NCBI GenBank assembly: GCA_016208975.1
Contig: JACQXA010000001.1
Span: 65,834-129,833, forward strand
Reading direction: 5' to 3'
From: Nitrospinota bacterium
GTDB lineage: Bacteria > Nitrospinota_A > UBA7883 > JACRLM01
DNA length: 64,000 nt
Below the pieces are notes generated by a model, which was given only the letters and a program-made list of their open reading frames with translations, searched no databases and was not told the origin of the DNA. Of this stretch, positions 44,432-52,163 are shown piece by piece (the stretch's first letter is position 1; every line of letters begins with the position of its first letter). A program made the position numbers and the translations under genes.

Positions 44432-47400
44432 CTATACGTCTTTGCGGCCCCAGTTCTTGCCATCCACCATGAAGAACAGTACCGGTATCACGATAAGCGT
44501 GAGGGCCGTGGATGCCGTCATGCCGAATATAAGCGCCCAGCTCAAACCGCTCCACACCGGGTCCGCGGCTATCACCGCGGAGCCCAATATGGCCGCCGCG
44601 GCGGTGAGGGCTATGGGGCGGAACCTTATGGCTCCAGCCTCTATAATGGCATCCTCCACTGTGGCGCCTTCGTTCTTCTTGTCCAGTATGAATTCCAGAA
44701 GCACTATGGAGTTTCGCACAACTATTCCCGAAAGGGCGATGATGCCTATCATCGAGGTGGCCGAAAGGTAAACCCCCACAAGCGCGAAGCCGGGCATGAT
44801 GCCTATCATGGCCAGCGGGATGGAACCCATGATCACCAGCGGTATCATGAACGACCTGAACCGCCCAACGAGGATGAGGTATATCAGCACCACCGCCACC
44901 ACCATGGCCATGCCCAGGTCGCGCATGACGTCCCAGGTGAGTTTCCATTCGCCGTCCCACACTATGGTGTAGCCTTCGGGTAACGGGTTTTTCCAGAAAT
45001 GGATGATCATGTCCAGCACGGCGTAAACCGAGCCCCTGTCGCCCATCTCGCCGAACACATACACTACCGGCTCCAGGTTCTTGTGATACAGCGGCCGCTC
45101 TATCTCGCCGGGAATGATGGACACCAGCTCCGACAGGGGCGCGATAACCCCCTGCGGGCTCTTGATATACATCTTGTCCAAGTCGTCCGGGCTGGAGCGG
45201 GAGCCTTCCGGGTAGCGCATGAAAATGCCCACCGGGGTTTTCGCGTCGGTCACGTGCAGGGTGCTAACCACCGCGCCATTAACGCCCACGCGAAGCTCAC
45301 GCACGATGTCTTCGGTGGATACGCCGAGATATGTGGCTTTTTCCTTATCCACCTTCAAGTAATACTTGTGAGTTTTCTCCTTAACGGTGTCGTCTATGTC
45401 CGTAACCTCGCTGGTTCCGGCGAAAGCGTTTTTAACGTCCGTCGCCAGCTCGCGGGCCTTGTCGTAATCCGGGCCGTATATTTCCGCCACCAGGGTGGAG
45501 CGCACCGGCGGGCCGGGCGGGTCTTCCAAAACCTTGATGTTGGCGTTGAACGGTTTGCCCATCTCGTGAAGCCTGGGCCGGATGGCCAGAACTATTTCTT
45601 CCGACGAGCGGGGCCTGTCCGCCTTGTCCGAGAGGTTCACGCGGATGTCGGCGAAATGCTCCTGGTTGCGGAATGAGCTTCCGCGCAGGAGGCCGTTGAA
45701 ATCAATTACGGAACCCACGCCCACGAAGGTTTCGTAATCCGTCACTTCCGGGACTTTTGCAAGATACGCCCCCACGGCCCGGGCTAGCTCGTCGCTCTTT
45801 TCGTGGACAGTGCCGTTGGGCATGTCTATGGTTACAAGGAATGTGTTCTTGTTGGCCTTGGGCAACATGCGGAACTTAACAAGCTGAACCATGGGCATCG
45901 CTATGGCCACGAAGAACGCCACCAGTACGATAGTTAAAAACTTCATCCGTTTACGGTAATCGGTGAGCAGGGGGAGCATTATCTCCCGGTACTTTTTATA
46001 AAGCTTCTGCCCGGCCAGAGGTTGCGCTGAATGGTCGTCATGCACCTTTATAAGCCTGTAACTCGCCCACGGGGTAACGATGAACGCCACCGCCAGCGAC
46101 ACCAGCATGGCCACCGGCACGTTGAACGGTATGGGCGCCATGTAAGGGCCCATCATGCCCGTGACGAACGCCATGGGGATGAACGCCACGATGACCGTCA
46201 ACGTGGCCAGCACCGTGGGGGAGCCTATTTCGTTAACAGCTTCTATGGCGGATTTCATCCTGTCCTGCGCGCCCATCTTGTAGTGGCGGTAGATGTTTTC
46301 CACCACCACAATTGCGTCGTCCACCAGCAGGCCCAGCGAAAGGATTAACGCGAACAGGGTGATGCGGTTTATGGTTTGGCCGTAAACCATCCCCACGCCG
46401 AGGGTTACAAAAAGGGTGAGGGGTATGGCGATGGCCACTATCATGGACTCGCGCCAGCCCAGGGCGAAGTAGAGCAGGGCCACCACCACCAGTATGGATA
46501 TAACCAGGTGGAAAACCAGTTCGTTCACGGCGTGGTTGGCCTTCTCGCCATCGTTCCGGGTGATGTGGGCCTCCACACCCTGGGGTATCACACCCGATTT
46601 TTTCAACTCCTCCACGCGGTCAATTATCTTGTCGGCTATCACCACCGCGTTGAGGCCCCGCTTTTTGGCGATGGCCACGGTTACGGCGGAGCGTTCGGAT
46701 TTGTCCTGCTCTTTTGCGGCGGGGCCGAAACCGATACGGGTTTTGGCGTTGGTGTCCTCGAAACCATCTTCCACCTGGGCGATGTCTTTCAGCAACACCA
46801 GGCTACCGCCATAATTTGCCACCACCACATTGCCCACATCCTCCGCCGTCCGGAGGAAATCTCCGGTCTCCACGAACTGGAGTATGTCGTCTTTCGGGAA
46901 ATCGCCAACGGGCAAGTTGGAGTTGCTGATGCTGATAGCGGCGGCTATCTGCTGGGCGTTCAGGTTGTACTGGCTCACCTTCTCCGGGTCGAACACCACG
47001 TTCACCTGCCGTTTCCTGCCGCCGATAATGTTTGGGTTGGCCGTGCCGGGGATGCGCCGCAGATAGTCCAGCACATCTTCGGCGGTTTTGCGTAGCTCGC
47101 CGTCATTTTCAGTTTTCGAAGAGAGGGTAACGGCCACCAGCGGCACGTCGTCCACGTCCACAGGTTTTACTATGGGCTGGCTGGCCATTTCCGGCTTGCG
47201 GTCCAGGTTGCTCATTATCTTGTCGTACAGCCTCACCAGCGAGTTTTCCTTGTGCTCGCCCACGTAGAACCGGACGGAGACTATGGATAGCGAGTCCATA
47301 GAGACGCTGTAAACATACTCCACCCCCGGCAGTTCCCAGATGAGCGCCTCCATGGGTTTGGAGATATGCTCCTCCACCTCTTTGGCCGAAGCGCCGGGAT

Positions 47401-47581
47401 ACTGGACGAACACGTTGGCCGCCGGAACCGTGATTTGCGGATTTTCCTCGCGGGGGGTTATCACAAGGGCCAGCAGGCCGAAAAAAGTCACAAAAACCAT
47501 CAGCAGGATGGTTAGCTGGGAATTTATAAAATATCGCGCCAGCCGCCCGGCGAAATTCATTGAGTCATTCTTTTCTTCCAT
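44432..47581 (-). CDS. RND-family efflux permease
   Basis: A 1049-residue inner-membrane transporter with the AcrB-type layout: 12 membrane helices, two large periplasmic loops, and the conserved YALGWRESMIVAIAIPLTLFVTLG and RNSIVLLEFILDKKNEG helices. Opening residues YFINSQLTILLMVFVTFFGLLALVITPREENPQI and PGVEYVYSVSMDSLS are of the HAE1/HME type. It exports drugs, lipids or metal-related substrates by proton antiport together with the periplasmic adaptor and TolC proteins encoded upstream. The specific substrate is unknown; the thioredoxin and DUF2892 genes at the head of the operon point to redox stress. Confidence 0.95.
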   Translation of the reverse strand: MEEKNDSMNFAGRLARYFINSQLTILLMVFVTFFGLLALVITPREENPQITVPAANVFVQYPGASAKEVEEHISKPMEALIWELPGVEYVYSVSMDSLSIVSVRFYVGEHKENSLVRLYDKIMSNLDRKPEMASQPIVKPVDVDDVPLVAVTLSSKTENDGELRKTAEDVLDYLRRIPGTANPNIIGGRKRQVNVVFDPEKVSQYNLNAQQIAAAISISNSNLPVGDFPKDDILQFVETGDFLRTAEDVGNVVVANYGGSLVLLKDIAQVEDGFEDTNAKTRIGFGPAAKEQDKSERSAVTVAIAKKRGLNAVVIADKIIDRVEELKKSGVIPQGVEAHITRNDGEKANHAVNELVFHLVISILVVVALLYFALGWRESMIVAIAIPLTLFVTLGVGMVYGQTINRITLFALILSLGLLVDDAIVVVENIYRHYKMGAQDRMKSAIEAVNEIGSPTVLATLTVIVAFIPMAFVTGMMGPYMAPIPFNVPVAMLVSLAVAFIVTPWASYRLIKVHDDHSAQPLAGQKLYKKYREIMLPLLTDYRKRMKFLTIVLVAFFVAIAMPMVQLVKFRMLPKANKNTFLVTIDMPNGTVHEKSDELARAVGAYLAKVPEVTDYETFVGVGSVIDFNGLLRGSSFRNQEHFADIRVNLSDKADRPRSSEEIVLAIRPRLHEMGKPFNANIKVLEDPPGPPVRSTLVAEIYGPDYDKARELATDVKNAFAGTSEVTDIDDTVKEKTHKYYLKVDKEKATYLGVSTEDIVRELRVGVNGAVVSTLHVTDAKTPVGIFMRYPEGSRSSPDDLDKMYIKSPQGVIAPLSELVSIIPGEIERPLYHKNLEPVVYVFGEMGDRGSVYAVLDMIIHFWKNPLPEGYTIVWDGEWKLTWDVMRDLGMAMVVAVVLIYLILVGRFRSFMIPLVIMGSIPLAMIGIMPGFALVGVYLSATSMIGIIALSGIVVRNSIVLLEFILDKKNEGATVEDAIIEAGAIRFRPIALTAAAAILGSAVIAADPVWSGLSWALIFGMTASTALTLIVIPVLFFMVDGKNWGRKDV

Positions 47582-47624
47582 GACCGATACACCTTCGATG
47601 GAAAATCAGGTTTGAGTTGTGGGT

Positions 47625-48461
47625 TTACCGCCACCGGGCTTTGCCGTACATGCCGGCGCGCAATCCCTCGGTGAGAGGCAGGTCTATCCTCACAAGGAAA
47701 CTGTGGCTGGCCCTGTCTCCGGCGGGCACAATCTGCGCCACCGTGCCGCTGATGGTTTTATTTGGCAGAGCGTCCACCGTAACCTCCACCTTGTCGCCCA
47801 CACCTATCAGGTTGATGTCCGACTCTTTCACGCTGGTCTCGAACCGCAGGTTCTTCGTGTCCGCCACTTTCACCACCGGCTGGCCGGGGGAGGTAAGCTC
47901 ACCCACTTCCACCGATTTGCTTTCGATAACTCCATTTATGGGGGAAACGATATTGGTATAAGCGAGATAAACCTGGGCTTTGCGAAGTTCCGCCTCGGCC
48001 ACGGCCACACCGGCTTGGGCCCTTTGCATGGCCGTGTTCGCCTCGTCATATGCGCTCTGGGTGGTGGAACCCTGGCTCAAAAGCCTTTTCTGGCGGTCGA
48101 AGCCGAGGGTGGCGTTTTCGTAGGCCGCCTTGGCCGAATCCAGATGCCCGCGGGCCAGCGCCACATTGGCGCCCAGTTCGCCATCGTCCAGTTTCATTAT
48201 CACCTGGCCCTTTTTAACCGGTGAGCCCAAATCGCCGGATATCCGTACAACCTGGGCCGAAATCTTGGACGACAGGGTTATGGAGGCTTTGGAGGCCACC
48301 ACTCCTGTGGAAAGGATCAACGGCTGAGGAGCGGGCGCCGGAGCCTGCGCTGGTTGAGGGGCTTTTTGAGGTGCGGGTTGCGCCTGACCATGGGCTAGGG
48401 GCGCGGCTAGCGATAGGCCGGTTATGGCCGCGAAGAACGTGTTCATCCACAAAGATTTCAT
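47625..48461 (-). CDS. RND efflux periplasmic adaptor (membrane-fusion protein)
   Basis: A 278-residue MFP with a signal peptide (NTFFAAITGLSLAAPLAHGQ), a Pro/Ala/Gln linker, a lipoyl-like half (VVRISGDLGSPVKKGQVIMK), an alpha-hairpin (GHLDSAKAAYENATLGFDRQ to GVAVAEAELRKAQVYLAYTN) and the second half (IVSPINGVIESKSVEVGELT). The ATG overlaps the TolC stop (TAATG), with AAAGGAG upstream. It is shorter than MacA/AcrA (no clear membrane-proximal domain). Confidence 0.92.
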   Translation of the reverse strand: MKSLWMNTFFAAITGLSLAAPLAHGQAQPAPQKAPQPAQAPAPAPQPLILSTGVVASKASITLSSKISAQVVRISGDLGSPVKKGQVIMKLDDGELGANVALARGHLDSAKAAYENATLGFDRQKRLLSQGSTTQSAYDEANTAMQRAQAGVAVAEAELRKAQVYLAYTNIVSPINGVIESKSVEVGELTSPGQPVVKVADTKNLRFETSVKESDINLIGVGDKVEVTVDALPNKTISGTVAQIVPAGDRASHSFLVRIDLPLTEGLRAGMYGKARWR

Positions 48462-49801
48462 TACCGCTTCTCCTTTATTGAACCGCTATCCAGCCCAAGG
48501 GTTAGATCCAGCTTGGCGCGGGACAACAGCATCTCGTGATCGGACGCTATTTTGTTTAACCTTGCCCTTTCCAACTGGGTTTCGGAAGCCAGCAGGTCTG
48601 CGGAAGATTTCAGCCCTTCGATGAATTGCTGACTGATTATCCTGTGGCTCTCCTCGGCCAGCGACACCTGGCGAAGGGCTATCACGCTATTCTCAACGGC
48701 GGTCTTCAACCCGCTGATGTCCCGCTCAACTTCGGTCCTGATCGAATCTTTCAACAGGCGTTCATGGAATTTATGGGCCTCTTCCACGGCGCGGGCGGCT
48801 TTATACCTGGCCGCGTCACGCCCGCCGGAAAAAAGGTTCCATCTGGCTTCCACCGCCACCATGTACGATTCGCCGCCGGTTTTGGCCAGGTCTTCCTGAT
48901 TCCATTCATAATCAGCGGCCAGCCCCACCGAGGGTAAAAAACCGCCCGCCGCCGATTTAACGTCGTAACCGGCCATGGCTACCCCGGCGGAGGTTTTTTG
49001 CAAGTCCGCCCGGTTTTCATAGGCGACCTTCAGCGATTCATCCACATCCACCACACCCGGCTCAAAGGTGTATTCACCGAATTGGGGCGATAGCTCACCG
49101 GCGCCCAACAACGTTTTCAACGCGGATTTGGCCAGCTGGATATTGGCGAGGGTGGCGTTTATCTCTTTGCGGACCCGCTCGTAATTTATCTGCATGTCCA
49201 GCAGGTCGGAATTCAGCGCCATTCCCGCGTCAACCCGGTTCCGGGCCACTTTCAAACTTTCAAGAGCCAGCGATTTTGAATGTTCCAGCGTTTCGAGGCT
49301 CTTATTTAGAAGACTCAGGTTCAGCCAACCTTCAACCACCCTGAACGCCACCTCACGGCGGGTTTGTCCCAAATCCAGCTCCGCAATGCGGGCGGCGCTT
49401 TCGGCCTTGCGGTATTCGTTGTGTATCTGGCCCCCCGCGAAAAGGGGCTGACGTAGCGAAACCGCCGTCTTCCAGTTGGCCATCGCCTCGGGATTGTTAA
49501 GCGCCGAAGGCTCAAAATCCTGTTGGGCGATACGCTCCTGATTCAACCTGGCGCCGAAAGCATACATGGGGTTGTTGGTCTTGCTGTACGTTTCGCTGAC
49601 TTCCACCGTGGGCATAAACCCAGCCCTGGCCATGGATAACGATTCGTCCGCGGCGGTTTTTTGGGCGGCGGCGACCCTTACCTCCAGGTTGTTTTCCATG
49701 GCTATGGCCAAAGCTTCCGACAGGGTAATGGCCCCGGCGGAAAGTGGGGATAGCGTAGCGGAAAAAGAAAATAGAAGTCCCCAGAACCACATCATTCGCA
49801 T
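48461..49801 (-). CDS. TolC-family outer-membrane efflux protein
   Basis: A 446-residue protein with a signal peptide (WFWGLLFSFSATLSPLSAGA) and the duplicated TolC pattern: LSEALAIAMENNLEVRVAAA, RQPLFAGGQIHNEYRKAESA, FRVVEGWLNLSLLN, then VEARWNLFSGGRDAARYKA and a matching helical repeat. It provides the outer-membrane channel of the exporter. The stop overlaps the adaptor start, giving translational coupling. Confidence 0.93.
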   Translation of the reverse strand: MRMMWFWGLLFSFSATLSPLSAGAITLSEALAIAMENNLEVRVAAAQKTAADESLSMARAGFMPTVEVSETYSKTNNPMYAFGARLNQERIAQQDFEPSALNNPEAMANWKTAVSLRQPLFAGGQIHNEYRKAESAARIAELDLGQTRREVAFRVVEGWLNLSLLNKSLETLEHSKSLALESLKVARNRVDAGMALNSDLLDMQINYERVRKEINATLANIQLAKSALKTLLGAGELSPQFGEYTFEPGVVDVDESLKVAYENRADLQKTSAGVAMAGYDVKSAAGGFLPSVGLAADYEWNQEDLAKTGGESYMVAVEARWNLFSGGRDAARYKAARAVEEAHKFHERLLKDSIRTEVERDISGLKTAVENSVIALRQVSLAEESHRIISQQFIEGLKSSADLLASETQLERARLNKIASDHEMLLSRAKLDLTLGLDSGSIKEKR

Positions 49802-49828
49802 GGGTTTTTATCTCTTCCTTTACGGTTA

Positions 49829-50161
49829 TCAGCCTACGGCCGCGGCGCTGTCTATAAAATCCACCAGCGCCGGTTTTGGCACGGCGCCCACAATCTGGTT
49901 GGCCACTTTGCCGTTCTTGAACAGGATGAGCGTGGGGATGCCCCGGATGCCGTACCGGGCCGGTATCTGGTAGGCCGCCTCGGTGTCGCATTTGGCTATT
50001 TTCACCTTGCCCGCGTATTCACCGGCCAGCTCTTCGATAATGGGGGCGATCATCCGGCAGGGGCCGCACCAGGCCGCCCAGAAATCCACCAACACCGGAA
50101 TATCGCTGTTCAACACTTCCGTCTGGAAATTGTCGTCGTTCACATGCACCACTTTAGACAT
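49829..50161 (-). CDS. trxA: Thioredoxin (second copy)
   Basis: A 110-residue thioredoxin with the canonical active site WCGPC in LVDFWAAWCGPCRMIAPIIE and the cis-Pro loop RGIPTLILFKNG. GGGAGATT lies before the ATG. It is embedded in the sigma-54 operon between the DUF2892 gene and tolC, a grouping seen with RND exporters in several deltaproteobacteria. It may reduce envelope or exporter components. It differs from the thioredoxin at 31884 (WCAPC). Confidence 0.94.
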   Translation of the reverse strand: MSKVVHVNDDNFQTEVLNSDIPVLVDFWAAWCGPCRMIAPIIEELAGEYAGKVKIAKCDTEAAYQIPARYGIRGIPTLILFKNGKVANQIVGAVPKPALVDFIDSAAAVG

Positions 50162-50176
50162 GGCTAATCTCCCTTT

Positions 50177-50386
50177 TTATAGATCCTTCGAACGGACATG
50201 GGATTTAACACCGGCTTTGACCAAAATAGACTCCATCAGGCACCACCGGGTAAAGCCATGCTGGAAAAGATTCAGCCCGACGAAGGCCGTGAGGAACAGC
50301 CAGTAGGGGCTGTATATCTGGGAAAGGGTCAGCGAAACCAATATAAAAGTTCCCGCAATAACATGGATCATCTGTTCAGCGTACAT
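50177..50386 (-). CDS. DUF2892-like membrane protein, first gene of the exporter operon
   Basis: About 69 residues from ATG 50386 (MYAEQMIHVIAGTFILVSLT), with two membrane helices (IHVIAGTFILVSLTLSQIY and YWLFLTAFVGLNLFQHGFT) and WCLMESILVKAG. The longer frame to 50440 would overlap the sigma-54 promoter, so the shorter start is preferred. It is probably a small inner-membrane partner of the thioredoxin encoded next. Confidence 0.8.
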   Translation of the reverse strand: MYAEQMIHVIAGTFILVSLTLSQIYSPYWLFLTAFVGLNLFQHGFTRWCLMESILVKAGVKSHVRSKDL

Positions 50387-50423
50387 ATCAAAACTCCAAA
50401 ACGGTACTCTTGACCAAGTATAT

Positions 50424-50439
50424 AGCAACGAGCTTGCCA
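50424..50439 (-). promoter_or_regulatory. Sigma-54 (-24/-12) promoter
   Basis: On the minus strand TGGCAAGCTCGTTGCT matches TGGCACG-N4-TTGCW at all but one position; GG/GC spacing is correct. It ends about 38 bp before the DUF2892 start codon and drives the DUF2892-trxA-tolC-MFP-RND operon. Confidence 0.87.
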
Positions 50440-50523
50440 TAATGGGGCGCTGGCGTAAGACTAATATAATCGCGTAGGTACAGAGTCAAGCGATGAAAGG
50501 CCGCGTGATGGATGTTTCAGCAA

Positions 50524-50562
50524 GCAACATAAATGATGCAACATATGTTGCATCAGTTGCAT
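50524..50562. promoter_or_regulatory. Enhancer (UAS) with palindromic half-sites
   Basis: A perfect 22-bp inverted repeat at 50534-50555 is made of half-sites TGATGCAACAT and ATGTTGCATCA. Two further half-sites, GCAACAT (50524-50530) and GTTGCAT (50556-50562), flank it. Its centre is about 118 bp upstream of the sigma-54 -12 element, the usual position for an enhancer-binding protein. The regulator gene adjacent (50581-51930) is the obvious ligand. Confidence 0.85.
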
Positions 50563-50580
50563 AAAGGGGAGGGGAGTTGG

Positions 50581-51930
50581 CTAATGGATGTTAAGGGTTT
50601 TTATCTTCCGCCAGAGGGTGGTGCGGTTTATGCCGAGCATTTTAGCGGCCTTGGATTTTTGACCGGCGGTGATTTCCAGCGCCTCTTTTATGCGGGCGGG
50701 TTCATCCCCAGGCAGGTCGGTTAATGGCGTTGCCGGTGGTTTACCGGGGTAGGCGGTGGTCCGCAAAATCTCTTCCGGCAGGTCTTCCGGCTCTATAAGG
50801 CCCCCTTCGCAAAGGACGAAAGCCTGGGCGATGGCGTTTTCCAGCTCCCTTATGTTCCCCGGCCAGCGGTACCGGGCCATGGCTTTCATGGCCTCCCGGG
50901 AGATCCCTTTTATGGGTTTGCCGGTTTCGTTTCTCTGTTTTTCGATAAAGTGGTCCGCCAGCAGGGTTAAATCGTCTATCCGTTCCCTTAACGATGGCAG
51001 GTTTAAGCGCACCACTTTAAGCCTGTAATACAGGTCTTCCCGGAACAGCTTTTTCTCCACAAGTTCTTTCAGGTTTTGGTTGGTGGCGGATATTATCCGC
51101 ACGTCCACGTTGCGTTGCTGGGTGTCGCCCACTCTTTCTATGAGCTTGTCTTGAAGCACGGTGAGCAGTTTTACCTGGGTGGAGGGTGGGATTTCCCCGA
51201 TTTCGTCCAGAAATATGGTTCCGCCGTGGGCCAGCTCGAACCGGCCGATGCGGTCGCGATACGCTCCGGTGAAAGCGCCTTTCACATGGCCGAACAGTTC
51301 CGACTCCAGCAACGTTTCAGACAGCGCCGCGCAGTTCACCTTGATGAACGGCTCATCCCGCCGGCCCGATTTTTTATGGATGGCCTCGGCGACTAACCCT
51401 TTGCCCACGCCGGATTCGCCTTCTATCAAAACCGGCGCTTCGGCCTTGGCCACTTTATCTATAAGGGTGTAAACCTCCTGCATCTTGCGGTTGCGGCCGA
51501 TGAGCTTGAAATAGGAAGGGTGGGATTCCAGCCTTGTCTGCAGTTTTCTTATCTCGGAAATGTCATGGATGATGAGCATCACGCCGCCTTCTTCCCCCGC
51601 GGAGTCTCGCAGGATGGCGGTGGACATGATTACGGTGCGTTCGTCGCCGGTGTGGTCTATGAACTTGAAGGAATAGTTCTTTATAGGTTTCTTCTCTCTC
51701 ACGGTTTCCTGGAGGATGTCCTTGATGTCCACCAGCATCTCGTCGCAGAAACAGGATTTGCCCAGCGCCTCCTGCTTGGACACGCCGAAAAACCCCAGCG
51801 CCGCCTCGTTGATGTTTATCACCTTCATATGGCTGTCCAGCACGATTATGCCGTCGTGGACGGAGTTGAAAACCGCCTCCAGGTTGTCCTTGAGCGCCAG
51901 ACAGGCTTCGATGCGTTTGGTTTCATCCAT
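50581..51930 (-). CDS. PAS-domain sigma-54 enhancer-binding transcriptional activator
   Basis: A 449-residue activator. PAS domain (~residues 8-125, VFNSVHDGIIVLDSHMKVIN, with CFCDEM near residue 60), then an AAA+ domain with GESGVGKGLVAEAIH (Walker A), HVKGAFTGAYRDRIGRFELA (GAFTGA loop contacting sigma-54), GGTIFLDEIGEIPPSTQ (Walker B) and RWPGNIRELENAI; the C-terminus has a Fis-type helix-turn-helix (SKAAKMLGINRTTLWRKIKT). There is no receiver domain, so the signal is sensed by the PAS domain, perhaps through the cysteines. It lies just upstream of the UAS and the exporter operon it likely controls. Confidence 0.95.
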   Translation of the reverse strand: MDETKRIEACLALKDNLEAVFNSVHDGIIVLDSHMKVININEAALGFFGVSKQEALGKSCFCDEMLVDIKDILQETVREKKPIKNYSFKFIDHTGDERTVIMSTAILRDSAGEEGGVMLIIHDISEIRKLQTRLESHPSYFKLIGRNRKMQEVYTLIDKVAKAEAPVLIEGESGVGKGLVAEAIHKKSGRRDEPFIKVNCAALSETLLESELFGHVKGAFTGAYRDRIGRFELAHGGTIFLDEIGEIPPSTQVKLLTVLQDKLIERVGDTQQRNVDVRIISATNQNLKELVEKKLFREDLYYRLKVVRLNLPSLRERIDDLTLLADHFIEKQRNETGKPIKGISREAMKAMARYRWPGNIRELENAIAQAFVLCEGGLIEPEDLPEEILRTTAYPGKPPATPLTDLPGDEPARIKEALEITAGQKSKAAKMLGINRTTLWRKIKTLNIH

Positions 51931-51985
51931 GGGGGTATTTTAGCATTGCTGATGGAGCGGTGTTGAGGATGAGTTGGCGGAAAAT

Positions 51986-52104
51986 AAAAAAGACCGCCAA
52001 GCCCATCGCTGGAACTGGACGGCCCAAGGTTTACCCCGTGAAGGGGTAAGCCTGCGAAGTAAACTTCTTGTTATGAATTCCGCGCAGGCTCCTATCTGAT
52101 ACAG
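51986..52104 (-). ncRNA. tracrRNA of the type II-C CRISPR system (minus strand)
   Basis: On the minus strand, bases 52101-52077 match 25 consecutive bases of the CRISPR repeat (the anti-repeat, with TCAGATAGGAGCC and GCGCGGAAT). After it come a small hairpin GAAGTTTACTTC (52067-52056), a perfect stem TTACCCC/GGGGTAA (52049-52031), and a terminator stem pairing 52024-52015 with 52001-51992 followed by TTTTTT (51991-51986). Predicted start is near 52104, so the RNA is about 119 nt. It pairs with crRNAs transcribed from the array's minus strand. Confidence 0.87.
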
Positions 52105-52109
52105 CCAAA

Positions 52110-52138
52110 AATATAATATACTCTTATCCAATTCGCAA
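52110..52138 (-). promoter_or_regulatory. Promoter of tracrRNA (and divergent cas9 control region)
   Basis: Minus strand TTGCGA (52138-52133) and TATATT (52115-52110) with 17-bp spacing, giving a start near 52104. A plus-strand TATAAT (52112-52117) overlaps it and could be the -10 of cas9, so the two transcripts may share and compete for one promoter region. Confidence 0.65.
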
Positions 52139-52163
52139 TGATTTTCTTGCAAGGGGGATAGTC

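Noticed and set aside
45000-47095. Long plus-strand frames opposite the RND permease gene
   Set aside because: They are antisense to a well-supported transporter gene and have His-rich, low-complexity translation typical of shadows.
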